DNA from: Massariosphaeria phaeospora
Taxonomy: Eukaryota; Ascomycota; Dothideomycetes; Pleosporales
Length of the DNA stretch: 64,000 nt
Assembly: GCA_011032825.1 (NCBI GenBank)
Contig: JAADJZ010000006.1
Location: 1,736,001 to 1,800,000, forward strand
Direction: 5' to 3'
A program made the position numbers and the translations under genes. Numbering within the stretch: position 1 is the first letter of the stretch; every line of letters starts with the position of its first letter. The notes beneath the pieces were generated by a model. That model had not been told where the DNA came from, did not search any database, and saw only the letters and a list, made by a program, of their open reading frames with translations. Positions 1 through 11,059 of the stretch are shown piece by piece.

Positions 1-13
1 ACAATCTAGGGAG

Positions 14-1256
14 TCACAGCTCCCTCAACCCATTTGCCGCACCCTCCACTTCATCTTGCCAAGGGAATTTGATAACAACCTTGGTTTCCTTTCCCTCGTC
101 GAACGCCCTATACGCTTCTGCTGCCTCCTCAATTCCAATGACACTACTGACCACAAACCCAGGTCTTGCCCTCCCGCTCATAATGAGCGCAAGCAGCTTG
201 GGAGCGAGTTCCAGTGGCTGCACGAATCCCGATTTTATCGACAGAAGCTTACTCCAGAATTCCGTCATTGGAAACTCGATAGTAGGCGCGATGTCGGAGC
301 CGAGCGGACGACCGGGCGCACTGGGTTGCGCCAGGTACAAACCAATAACGCCGATGCCACCACCCGCGGCCGTAACCCTTGTAGCCCACCTTATCACTGT
401 GTTTTGCTGAGGCTTCAGATCTATGTTCAAGCACTCTTGGCCAACACAATCGCAACTGCGGTTGACGCCGTCAGGCTCCAACTTCATGATCTGCACCGTC
501 GGATCGCTGTGCGCAAAGTTGATCGGAATGGCTCCGATGGACTTGGCTTTGTCGAGCCGGGTCTGGTTGTGGTCTACGACGTAGACCTTCGATGCGCCGC
601 GTAAGAATGCAGAATGTGCACATTGGAGGCCGACAGGGCCGGCGCCGAAGATAGCCACGCTGTCGCCAGGCTGGAAGTCCGCGAGATCGAGCGCCAGCCA
701 ACCCGTGCCGAAGATGTCGGCGGCGCACAGGTAGTCATACTCATGGGAGGGATAGTACGGAATAGGAATCAGGGTTCCGTCAGCCTCGGGTACACGAATG
801 TACTCAGCTATGAACGAATATCAGCATCTGTCCGGTATAACGATTACAGCAGAAGCAAAAGTCCGGCTTACCCTGACAGCCTCCCAGGTCCCCAAAATCA
901 GGCCCAAATCCATAGATATCAGTGTCTTCCAATGTCGGAGGCTTCAGCTCGACATGGCCGTTGTCCGGATCGAAGGATACGATCACCCTGTCCCCGACTT
1001 TCCTAGTAGTCACCGCACCTCCAATCTCGACCACTATGCCGACGGCCTCGTGCCCGATCTGCCACGGAGGGTTGGCGCTCCCGAAGTAGCCGCGGTAGGT
1101 GTGCAGATCGCTGCCGCAAATGCCGGCGCTCGTTACTCGGACGATAGCGTCGTTTGCCGCCCTTAGCTTTGGCTTTGGAACCGTGCGGACGGCAACCTCG
1201 CGGACTTTGCCCTCCCACATAACAGCGCGCATGGTGTCGCTACCGAGGTCTGACAT
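14..1256 (-). CDS. zinc-type alcohol dehydrogenase (MDR superfamily)
   Basis: Two exons, 1256-872 and 807-14, flank a 64 nt GT-AG intron (808-871) and give 392 residues. The N-terminal GroES-like fold has the catalytic-zinc residues Cys47 (GICGSD) and His69-Glu70 (GHEAVG). The Rossmann domain begins at VAIFGAGPVGLQ and ends in a typical C-terminal EAYRAFDEGKETKVVIKF stretch. The closest general family is medium-chain alcohol/formaldehyde-dehydrogenase-like enzymes, which oxidise alcohols or hydroxymethyl adducts with NAD(P)+; the substrate cannot be read from sequence. The loop that normally carries four structural-zinc cysteines (about residues 95-127) has only one Cys, so the structural zinc site looks lost. 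A TATATATA box lies about 120 nt upstream of the ATG. Probably cytosolic: no signal peptide is visible. Confidence 0.88.
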
Positions 1257-2217
1257 GGTTGAGAATTAAGTAGGATCTCGAATCGATGTTGACGAGGAAA
1301 GTGTAGAAACTGGACTGAGAAGATGAATATTGATAGAAGGTGTTGGTGGAGAGATAGAGAGCGTGGAATCCGATGTATATATACGCAAAGTCGGTAAGCA
1401 CCGGCGAGTATACTCTACAGTCTGTCTTGGATATCCCGAGCCAAGAACCTCATAAGCGCTTCTACCGTGTACCGGCAAAGCAGCGAATGACCCATCCCTA
1501 TGCTAACCGTATGGGCAAAATGAGACAAAAACCCCAGACTGTGGAGAACGTTGATGAGCGCCGCATGGCGTTGCACTCATCTGATCAAGTGCTTCTAGCT
1601 GAAAGCTGAAAAAATAGTCTTCAAAGCGGCTTCCAACGGGATTCTAGTCTTGCAAATGACAGGTCTGATGCTTACGCCGCGAGGCGAAGAAAGATATGCT
1701 GACTTCCATCGAGGGTGCAAACCAACGATGCTCGGTGCGGCATTCTACGATCGCGCTACAGTACCCTGGACTCCTAGTAACCCAAGCGACAACGAAAGCC
1801 GAAAAATAGACATCGGGAGTGGAGGACTGGAACATGTGTTCATGCGGCAAGCACTCATGTAAGGTACGCCCCGACTTCGCCACAGACTCGGACCCAAGAT
1901 CTGACCTGCTTATGATCAGCCGCTATCTGCATGATGCCAAAGATGGCGCACAACCGACCAGTTATCGTGAGAGGCGTCAGTGCATCCAACGGTGCTATAG
2001 ATTATTCTTGAACAATTTAGTCAGATGGTCGTGATGTCCAGGCTGAGCCTCAGTATGAACGAACGCGGCAGTGCCGCATGTAAGCACTGCACTTTTCAAT
2101 TAGACCCATGACCCATGTTGGGTATCTACTTACGGTGCACAAGCTGTAGTAAGGTACAGCATGGCCTGGAGAAGAAATTGGTCTGTAAGACATGCAATTG
2201 GTTTAGTTTTTCTGCTT
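1257..2217. other. intergenic, 5' of ADH and 3' of the next minus-strand gene
   Basis: It holds the ADH promoter and the 3' flank of the gene ending at 2218. The short open frames here show no family resemblance or coding logic. I see no RNA gene or repeat. Confidence 0.5.
1376..1383 (-). promoter_or_regulatory. TATA box of the alcohol dehydrogenase gene
   Basis: The palindromic TATATATA lies about 120 nt upstream of the start codon at 1256, a usual place for a fungal core promoter. Assignment is by position and sequence only. Confidence 0.4.
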
Positions 2218-3720
2218 TCAGAAGTCGGTCTCCCCTGTGCTGATGTCCAATGATGCTTCTTCTATGATCTCCTCAGCCCGTTCCAGGTCTTCATCTGACG
2301 GCATGCTGATCACTATCAAATAAAGGACTTTCTAAACGCGGGACACGATTAGTAAGGTTCGGCCAATGTTTCGAAGGGTATCATAACGTACATCTTTGAT
2401 CTTGCGGTTCGCGCCGCGGTGGTATTTGTGATACCTCGAGGCGCTGAATGGGATCAGGCCATGCGTTGCAAGCGACAACGGCGATAAATTGGTCGCGTCG
2501 GCTGGGTCGCCGTATTTCGATGCAAAACCGCGAGTAGGCGCTCCCGCTAAAGGACTGGTCGGATTTTTGAAAGCCTGCATGATAAGCGTCAGCCTTTGTA
2601 TCGTTCAGAGTCGCTTGTGGTGCAGCATAGACATACGTAGTCGGCTTGTGCGCGACGATCGTAGTAGTCGGCTACAAATTTACGAAACTTCAGGGAGCCG
2701 CCAAGCTTCTTCTTCTGGTCGGCGCTCTCATCTTCAGCAAGCCAGTCAAGCTCTGGGAAGATCAGTGGAGCAGCGTCGGGGAATTCCACAGGTCCAGACT
2801 GTCCATCGCTAGCACGGAATTTACTTGCGTATTTCTTCAACCCAGTCTTGGTCGTTGATGCTGAATTGGCATTCTGTACCAAATCGTCTTCGGTAAATGC
2901 GGTTTCGTGGGTATTGTCGAACGACATGACCAGGCAGTAAAGCCCACGGGGACGGAAAAACCCTTCATTCAGCTTCTTTAAGAAATCATTCGATCTAGGT
3001 CAGACTGTCAGCTCAGGACGCCACATGAAATACAGTGCCGCACGGGTTCACTGACTGACTTCTGCCCTTAAGCTCCATTGCTATCGCAGTGACAATTTGC
3101 ACCGCGACGCCCACGCCGGCCCCGGCTGCGGTAACTGGAATTGCGAATCCTGCAGTGCCTGCCAAGTTCAGAGCTCCCATCCATTTCGGCGCTCGGCTCG
3201 CACGGGTGAAAGTAACGAGCAGATCTATCCAGGTCTCCTGGTCGATGCCGCAGCTCACGAGGTCAGGACGACGCTGTGGGATAATGACTGGGTGCGGCAA
3301 TCTGCCAGTGGTTGGGCCTCCACCTGGAGTCAGCGCCGGTAGAGGATGTCGCTTGAGGAACTCGTCGGCTTGGTGAGAAGGATTTCGGATAGTCTTCTGT
3401 TCTACGTTGGAATCGGCGTCATCAGAGTCGCCATCAGGGCCTCCATGTGCCACTGTCGTTGAGTCTCTACAAAGGTCGTGCCCAACTTGGTCCAACTCCC
3501 ATTGCTCCTCGTCCGTCTCCATCGTTGGAGCTGCTTCACGCGAAGACATCAGCAAATACAAGGCCATGGAGTCGATGATTCACATGCCTGACGGTCCATC
3601 ATTCTGAGCGCGATTGATAGTGGTATTCTCCTCCTGCTTCTTGTATGCTGCGATAGTTTCAGAAACCAGGCCGATGCTCCCCGCCAGGGCTCCGTTAAGC
3701 TTCCCCAAGACGAGAGCCAT
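2218..3720 (-). CDS. conserved filamentous-fungal protein of unknown function, five exons
   Basis: Proposed exons are 3720-3588, 3530-3056, 2994-2637, 2574-2392 and 2331-2218, giving 420 residues in one consistent frame. The N-terminus (MALVLGKLNGALAGSIGLVSE) is a short glycine/alanine-rich hydrophobic stretch. The middle has HPVIIPQRRP, CGIDQETWIDLL and a second hydrophobic stretch (AGTAGFAIPVTAAGAGVGVA). Downstream are FFRPRGLYCLVM and FPDAAPLIFPELDW. The last exon gives KVLYLIVISMPSDEDLE. I recall this block order from a family of unnamed ascomycete proteins, function unknown. Intron 1 appears to be GC-AG (donor AG|GCATGT), with two possible acceptors 3 nt apart. The last intron has a TTACTAAT branch site. 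It diverges from the ThDP enzyme at 4707. The N-terminal exon is the least certain part; a simpler start would be 3567. Confidence 0.72.
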
Positions 3721-4706
3721 CTCGAGTTGTCTTTTGTTCAAAGCCAACGCTGGATATCTCGAGCACAGCGAGACTAAGAATGGGTGCGCAAGGCACGACT
3801 TGGTGCAGCTCCATAGTCTTTCCCGCCGCAGAGGTTGCCTGATTAAGGCAGAATTTGGACTGCGAGGTTTGGAGGATCTTAGCAGCACAGACCACCCACG
3901 CTCTGGAAATGCATAGATGCCAAGGTACTAAAGCGACTAAGTCTTCGTTCTGTTGCTTATTCAAGGCTTCTTTACGCCGCAGCCGAGGTCCCTTTGACAT
4001 GTTCTGCCTCGCTTGGGTGGCACTACCCTTGTAGCGTATAGCAAGACGGCCTAGGTACTATCGGCTGCATGCCGAGGTGGTCGCAACGCTGCAAGTATAT
4101 GGAACTATATTTGGTAGATTGAAGTGGGTGGTAGGATTGAAGTGGGAGGTTAGGTACTCGGCCGAACTGTGGTCAGAGAGCTCGGCTGACGCTAATACGC
4201 ATTGGTACTAGTGCAAGCATCCGGCAACGTCACCATGCAGCACGATCAAGCTTCAGCATTGGGCTTGACGAGTGAATAAGCTTACTCACCACCTACACAA
4301 TGTCTACTTGTACTTCGCATATCTCTTTCAGGCGTTTGTCATCCAATCCAAGCCAACAGTTCGTGCGAGGGTGGGTTCAGTCGCAAGTACGGTATGCCCG
4401 ACCTCGTGCGAGCTGACACCCCTGAGTGGCTTACTACCACGACCGTACTCGCTCAGTAAGAGTGCTATATCGTAATTCAGCACGATCAGTGCAGATGGGA
4501 CACCGAGGAAGCTATCATCGTGGATGACCTCGGTCTACCTGGTGCTGCGAAGACGGGTATTTAAACCTCAGATGCGACGACACCAGTCCTGCACCAAACG
4601 ACTAAGGTTTCCGTCCATCTGAGCAGTCCACATTCGTCTCAACTTCTGCTAGTTTTTGTATATCTGGAAATCTGTCTTCGATTCATTCAAAGCTCTTCAA
4701 TTCATC
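3721..4706. other. divergent intergenic promoter region
   Basis: This is 986 bp between two genes transcribed outward. A short direct repeat (TTGAAGTGGG, twice) lies near 4121-4149 and a TATA-like box at 4558-4565. No convincing gene is seen. Confidence 0.5.
4558..4565 (+). promoter_or_regulatory. TATA-like box of the pyruvate decarboxylase-like gene
   Basis: TATTTAAA sits about 140 nt upstream of the ATG at 4707 and is followed by a CT-rich leader, as in many strongly expressed fungal genes. Assignment is by position and sequence only. Confidence 0.4.
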
Positions 4707-6942
4707 ATGCCTCAAATGAAAATCGGAGACTACCTCTTCAAAAGACTCCATGAGCTAGGCATCCGCTCGGTTTTTGGAGTACCAGGGGGTAAGACAGCAC
4801 CTTCTTCACGGGTCTTGACACGTACATACTGAAAATTCGTAGATTATGAACTTGCGCTTCTGGACCTTGTGGCGGACAACAAGCTCAGTTGGAAAGGAAA
4901 TCCGAATGAGCTTGTGGCATCCTATGCCGCGGATGGCTACGCCCGAGTGAATGGTGCTGCGGCTTTTATTACTACGTTCGGACCAGGCGAACTCTCCGCA
5001 TACTGTGGTATGGCCGGTCACTACTGCGAATTCGTTCCAGTCGTACACATTGTTGGATACCCAACAGTCAACGCCGTTCGAAACAAGGCCATTATGCACC
5101 ACTCTCTTGGAGACGGAAGGTTCGAGTAAGTTCATCCACTTCGGACTCTTGTCACACTTGTGCCTGACGTCTCCAACCAGTATGTACGAAGCCATGGCCA
5201 AGCATATCATGGCCGCGACGACTGTGATCGATCACCCCCCGTATGCGGCATCGGAGATTGACCGTGTCCTGAACACAATGATGCGTGAATCCAGGCCCGT
5301 CTACATCGGTCTTTCTGTCGACATCGCATACGAGATGATCTCGGATGTGCCACTCAGCTGCCCAATTCTCATGACGCTTCCGGCCAACGATGTAGCCTTA
5401 GAGAGCAAAGTCGTCACAGAAATTCGATCCAAAATTGAGCAGGCTGAAAAGCCCATCATCATCGTTGATGGAGGTATGTATGACGTCAAACTACAACTTC
5501 CATGGACATGACAGCTGACACTACCCTAAAGGCGCTGTACGCCATGGCGTTCTCCCGGAGACTGAGAAACTCGCTGAGCTCACATCGTTCCCCGTATTCA
5601 CCACGGCCATGGGCAAGAGCGGTTTCAGCGAGGAATCGCCTCTGTATGCAGGTGTCCATACTGGAGCAGGAACACATCCTGGTGTAGCCGAGGCTCTGGA
5701 AAGTTCGGATTTCGTTCTCTGGATCGGAAATTATCCGGTTAGTAGTACATGTCCACCCGCATCTTCGATAAGAGCTATGCTAAACCAGTCTGCCACAGTC
5801 CGACTTCAACACTGGAGAATTCACAACAGTAGTCAAGAAGGAGGCAACAGTTATTGACTTCCAACGTTTTTCAGTCTCGGTAAGCTAAGACTCCTCCTTC
5901 TGTATTCGAATTATTGACGTCGTTAGATTGGAGAGGCTAAATTTCCAGTTGCTATGAAATATGTAAGGAGATGCTGCCCCGGTCGAAGCGACGATGGAGG
6001 TTTCACTAACAGGTACAGGTTCTGCAGAGTCTGAATGCAGATCTCAGCCAGAACAAGCTCATCAGAGCTGTTCAGAAGGTCACATGGAACCCATACCCCC
6101 CGGGTGATTTCTCCCCGAGCGAAGCTTTGAAACAGGACTTTCTGTGGCCTGTAAGAATCAAACTTCTACGAAATCTGGTTCATCGCTAACAGTACAGACT
6201 CTTGGCGACTTTTTCCGCCCTGGCGACATCGTGATCGGCGAAACTGGTACCTCCGCCTTCGGTCTCTGCGACTCAAGGCTTCCCAAAGGTGTCATGATGT
6301 TCAACCAAACGGTCTATGGCAGTATAGGCTATGCCACCGGCGCCATTGTGGGCGTCGCGCAGGCCATAAAGGAAAGCGAGGGGAAGTGGAAGCGCCCGAT
6401 ACTTGTGACGGGTGAGGGGTCCATGCATTTGACGATCCAGGCCATTGGCGATATGCTGAGATATGACTTGAAGCCAATTATGTAAGCCTCATCTACAGTA
6501 AAGAATCAGAAAAAGTAGATGCTGATTGTGCCACAGATTCGTTCTCAACAACGGAGGCTACACGGTGGAGCGCCTTATCCATGGCAAAACGGCAGACTAC
6601 AACGACGTAGCGATCCTAGACTACTCTCTCCTAGCACCGGCGTTCGGTCCTGCGTTCGAGTCCAAGTACCACGGCCCGATCAAGACCAACGGAGAATTGA
6701 GTGAGTTGTTGAAGGAGCCGAGTTTTGGCAATGCCGGATGCCTCGAGGTATGCTATGCCCCATTTGACCAGATCTTTTGTGAACGAGGCTAACCGCAGCG
6801 CTAGCTGGTCGAGCTAATCCTTGAGCCACTCGACGCCCCCAAGGCTGTGATTAAAACTGGAGCTGCTATCAATGAGTTCAACAAAGCCAAGGCTGAGAAA
6901 GGGCACAAAGAAACAAACGCTGTCCGAGTGCAAGGCGTCTAA
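4707..6942 (+). CDS. pyruvate decarboxylase-like thiamine-diphosphate enzyme
   Basis: Ten exons: 4707-4788, 4843-5125, 5181-5473, 5532-5737, 5799-5879, 5927-5962, 6019-6150, 6198-6481, 6537-6747 and 6805-6942, all with GT-AG introns. The exon at 6019 could equally begin at 6013, adding two residues. The family non-oxidatively decarboxylates 2-oxo acids such as pyruvate to aldehydes in the cytosol. Visible landmarks are VFGVPGDYELALLDLV, the ThDP-activating Glu in NELVASYAADGYAR, the catalytic His pair in MHHSLGDG, and the ThDP/Mg motif GEGS followed by NNGGYTVERLIHG. The usual GDG is GEG here. The gene has far more introns than typical fungal PDCs of this type, so it may be a secondary paralogue or an indolepyruvate/phenylpyruvate decarboxylase. 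It converges on the DUF924/EF-hand gene. Confidence 0.88.
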
Positions 6943-7148
6943 GAGATAATGCCTGCTATGTACTGAATGTCAGTGTAAGACGACGCATACAATGCACCAC
7001 ATATGAACTAGTGGAGGCGGATGAGACGAATTTCGTAGATAAAAAGCTCTCGAGTATCTGTCGTTATCGAAGTACGCCAAGCTGTTCTAAACAGGTCTTC
7101 CTTACGCTGCACGTATGTTTCCATCTCCAGTGATGTCTACTAACTGTT

Positions 7149-8477
7149 TCAATTCACCACTTCCACATCCCTCCACCCCAACCCCCCAAACACCGCAGAC
7201 GGCGGCTCCACAGGGCTCATAATCTCCCACAAGCTCTTATCCGCGTTCGCCGAAGCGGGACTCATCATCGTCGGCACCATCGCCACGAATTCCTCGTACG
7301 AGATCATCCCATCGCCATCCGTATCGCACTTCTTCATCATCTCGTCCAGCTCCGAGCTCGTCAACAGACTGTCCAAGCCCTGCAGACAAGCCTTGAGTTC
7401 GTCAAACGAGATATCCCCCGTGTTGTCCGTATCGAAGAGCTGGAATCTGCCCCGCAGCCGGTTCTGCGTATCCGCCGCCATCTTGACCTGCAGCAGCGCA
7501 GCGAACTGCTCGAAGGTGAGGCCGGTGCCGCCGGGCTGGCCTGAGATGCTGTCGATGGCGAGCTGCAGGTCCGCTTTGGAGTAGCTCCTGCCGGTGGCTT
7601 CCAGCACCGTGACCAGTTCGTCCATGTCCAGGAACCCGTTGCCGTCCTTGTCGAATTTCCGGAATCCTTCTTTGCACTCGGCGGCCTTTTCGGGTGTGAG
7701 CCAGTCGGTTACGATGGTCGGCTTGCGCTTGACTTTGTTCTTTGCGAAGGCGTCGAGGCGCTCGACGACGTTGAATGTCATTTGCGTGGCATCCCAGAGC
7801 TTCTTCGCGTCGTGGCCGAACCGGACGTTGCCGCCTTCAGCGATCAATGGGAGATCGAAACGCAGGCCCGGGTTGTCCATGAGCTTCTTGCCCACCTCCG
7901 ATGTCGTGCGCCCATAGTAGTGATCTCTGTGGGGGAAGTTGCCGCAGAGGTCGACAATACGCAGGTGCTCCTCAAATATGGTCCGGAAGATATGCAATTC
8001 CGTTGGCAGCCGTGGCTCGAGCTTGTTCCAGAACCGCAGACAAGACTGCTGGTCCTTTACGTTCTCCTGGTGGGTGAGAATCAGGCATGGTACGAACAGA
8101 CACTCCTCTGGTTTCAAAACATCTAACCATTGATGTCCAGCATCGACTATTGATCTTCCTGGCTCGTCGCCCGCGTACATGTCGACTGTATGTCGGTACA
8201 TATTCCGTGGGAACTGGTCCAGCAGAATCATGAGCGCAACGCACCCGCGTGGTGTCCAGCGCCAGTGTGCGTATCTGCCCTTGAGTGCTAGCTCAACGTG
8301 GTGTCCGAAACGGGTGCGAATCTCGACGTCGGTTTCAGTCGACTTGCCGAACCAGAGTTTGAGGCATGCCATCACGTCGAGACTGCCATCTTCGCGACGC
8401 AGGAACATGAAGTCGATGAGCTCATTTTGGAGCTCTTTGTTCATCTTGACGGCTGTCTCAGACCAAAGATAAACCAC
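7149..8477 (-). CDS. DUF924 domain fused to a calmodulin-like EF-hand module
   Basis: A single-exon gene of 442 residues. Residues about 38-245 match the DUF924 family; the diagnostic block is LMILLDQFPRNMYR near 82-95. The family is alpha-helical, known mostly from bacteria, and of uncertain biochemistry. Residues 265-402 form a four-EF-hand module. Loops at 276-287 (DKDGNGFLDMDE), 349-360 (DTDNTGDISFDE) and 385-396 (DTDGDGMISYEE) keep the calcium ligands at positions 1, 3, 5 and 12. The second hand, near 309-322, is degenerate (SGQPGGTG). Calcium binding is therefore likely; the output of the DUF924 half is unknown. A second in-frame Met at residue 12 could be the true start. Likely cytosolic. 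Confidence 0.85.
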   Translation of the reverse strand: MVYLWSETAVKMNKELQNELIDFMFLRREDGSLDVMACLKLWFGKSTETDVEIRTRFGHHVELALKGRYAHWRWTPRGCVALMILLDQFPRNMYRHTVDMYAGDEPGRSIVDAGHQWLDVLKPEECLFVPCLILTHQENVKDQQSCLRFWNKLEPRLPTELHIFRTIFEEHLRIVDLCGNFPHRDHYYGRTTSEVGKKLMDNPGLRFDLPLIAEGGNVRFGHDAKKLWDATQMTFNVVERLDAFAKNKVKRKPTIVTDWLTPEKAAECKEGFRKFDKDGNGFLDMDELVTVLEATGRSYSKADLQLAIDSISGQPGGTGLTFEQFAALLQVKMAADTQNRLRGRFQLFDTDNTGDISFDELKACLQGLDSLLTSSELDEMMKKCDTDGDGMISYEEFVAMVPTMMSPASANADKSLWEIMSPVEPPSAVFGGLGWRDVEVVN

Positions 8478-9179
8478 CCAGGAAAATATTGACTTATCGG
8501 CACCAGTCGCTTAAACAAACAGGAAGTGAGAAGATAACAAGATCAAGAGAGTATAAGATAATACGACTTCTGCGGTATGGTTCTCCGACGCTTTTATATC
8601 ATAGCTTAGCCGGTCGTCTAGGTGAGACTATATTAGGATGTTCAGAAGAGAATTTTACTAAGCGATGTTAGCAGAGCTGGACAGGAATCCGAATCGTGCA
8701 TCTCTTATATGGGGTGAGTGCAGGAAGACATAGACAACAACAGCTGGAGAGTGCATGCGAAGCGGTCTAGACCACTCAAGTCTGTACAGAGAGAGACGCT
8801 TAGCGTGAGGCTGAGGGCGCCCAAAGGTATTTCATGACCAATAACGCACGCCAAGCATGTTTGTCAGACGATCCAAAGTTAGACTGAGATGCCAGCGAAA
8901 ATATACTAGTACAGAATGGTAGGTATTCTGTTGCGTACGGAATATGGCGCACTTGTTGTTCGATAAGCTATCTTCCTTGACCACTCAACTTCGGACTGTG
9001 GGGTCTTCCGCTTACCGCCGAGTTTCAATCGTTCTCCTGGAGATTTTCACGCTGGGCTGGGTCTAGACGAGTCTCAACCGAGGGCGCTTGAATGTCGACG
9101 AATTATAGCTCGGCATTGACGAAGGCTCGCTCCTATAAGCCTAGGACGACATAAATTCTTCCCGTGGGTCTACTGGGCG
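8478..9179. other. intergenic, 5' of the DUF924/EF-hand gene
   Basis: About 700 bp between two minus-strand genes. It should hold the promoter of the gene starting at 8477 and the terminator of the gene ending at 9180. I see no coding region, repeat or RNA gene. Confidence 0.4.
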
Positions 9180-10285
9180 TCACTTCGGCTCTTTTCCCAT
9201 ACAAGTGACCAGCTGATCCCCATCAGAGGCACTATTACACCTTGCGCTATGCCAAATATTGTCCGTGAACTCCTTCTCGTTGGACTCTCCAGAAGCCAAG
9301 CCGCTGTTTAAGGTCTCCTTCACGCCAGCCGCCTCGTGATGATGGAAGAGCTCCGGATTAACCGTTACACAACGTAGTTCTCTTCCTTTGCACATGATGT
9401 GGAGCCATATGTCGTAAGCTTGAGTGCCGTGGTCATCACGTTCGAGTATATTTCTGGCGGCATGACCTGTGATGGCGTATGCATATGTGCATATGGGCCC
9501 GGCAGACCAATGTATGTATCGCTTTTGTTGGGGGTCAGGAGCCACAACCTTCTCCCACGAATTGATGTATGGTGGCACAGTGGGATCGATGAGGACGATA
9601 GGAGGAGGATCGAATACGATGCTATCGCCACAGTGCCCCAACCATAACACATCCCAGCCGGTGCCATAGGGAGGGTCTTGGACCATTGATTCGGCCACTT
9701 GGACTTCGGACGGGTAACCGGTCAAGTTACGTATGGCTTCTGCAATCGCTGGCATCTGTTCCCGAATTTCAATATCCCAGTCGGCATCGTCTTCGAGAAT
9801 CAAGGACGTATTGCGCGTTGCAGCAACCTTAAGGGCATTCAAATGACCAAGCCAAGATAGGGCATATCCTTTCTTCATTTCTTTGTTCTTGGCCATCAGT
9901 ATTTCAGTGTCGACATCGGTCCATATTGGTTGACGGGGGATCTCAACACGCAGGCCAGTGTAAGCTGCCGCTCTCAGTAGACCATCTTTTCGCCAGTGCA
10001 ATTGCTCGGGAGCTTCTCTAGGGGCGACGACTAGAATTTCTTGGAACTATATCGCATCTCATGATTAGGATGGCTCTCGAAGAACTACGCGAAGATGCTT
10101 ACCCCTAGAGTCGCATTTCCTGATCCATACTCGAAAGGTTTTAGAGTTAACGGCCAGTACTCAATATGCACTATATTGCGCGTCAAGAAGAATATAATGA
10201 ATAACAGAACAGCAACTGCAAAGGCCTTGATACGAAACGACTGTGTGAACTTCATAAGGAAATGATTTAGAGATGAGGAAGGCAA
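9180..10285 (-). CDS. GT25-like type II membrane glycosyltransferase
   Basis: Exons 10285-10103 and 10046-9180 flank a 56 nt intron and give 349 residues. A short cytoplasmic tail precedes one membrane anchor (about residues 20-36, AFAVAVLLFIIFFLT), so the catalytic domain should face the Golgi/ER lumen. The lumenal part has NATLGFQEI, LSWLGHLNAL and the acidic cluster LILEDDADWD (residues 143-152), which resembles the metal/nucleotide-sugar motif of glycosyltransferase family 25. Family members transfer hexoses to glycans or hydroxylysine; the acceptor is not predictable. A second Met at residue 11 is an alternative start. Its 5' end faces the aspartic-protease-like gene across about 770 bp. 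Confidence 0.8.
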
Positions 10286-11059
10286 GCATCGTCACAGATA
10301 CGGCTGTCGGACTCACGCGGTATAAGCCTGGGCGAGGGGGGTGTGGCTCAGCAAAAGGGTGCCTCTCTCTTGCTTAAGCGCTCGCAGGGCTCCTTGACTG
10401 GGTGGGGGGCGGTTCAGGCATCCAGCTGTCGTAGAGAATTACTGTATGGCAGTGTATAGCGATGAAACGGAAGATGGCAAGTGCGTTTCTGGCCCCCGCG
10501 TGCACCGTGCGTGCGCAGTCGAAGGTTTTGGGATGCCGATGGTCAGACCGTCATGAGGTCGTTCAGGCAACCTGTTGGACCGTGCACGACCCTAGGCGAC
10601 CCAAGATGTTAGGTGGGGTCCAGAAAATAATACCCTGTGCCATCTACCTACATCTACAATTATTAATGCTATTTCTTACACGTTGCTCATACCAGGATTG
10701 CCTGACTCGGCCTGTATGCGGCGCAGTCTTTGGCAGATGAAAAATAGACACGCAGTACGGAGTAATCAAGTAGGATTTGGCACTGAACGAATGTTGACTA
10801 CACAAAACCCATGCGATTTTTCCCTCATCCGCAAACACGCTTGGCAGTTCGCCTGATATGCCACTTGCTGATAATTGGCATAGGAGATTGCTTCAACTCT
10901 TGCGGCTCGTCGGAGTCCCAGTTCGCCCCATTTACTGTGCCGCATATTGTAAGCTCCGAGACGTGGCTTAGCCTTCTCATATTCTCCTCTAGGTCTCGAG
11001 GATGTTACCGTACTTCTCTAGCATCAACTGCGTACTTTCCATCGTTTCTAGTAACAGAC
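10286..11059. other. divergent promoter region
   Basis: It separates the GT25-like gene (-) from the protease-like gene (+). Small open frames here show no family resemblance. No repeat or RNA gene is seen. Confidence 0.45.
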
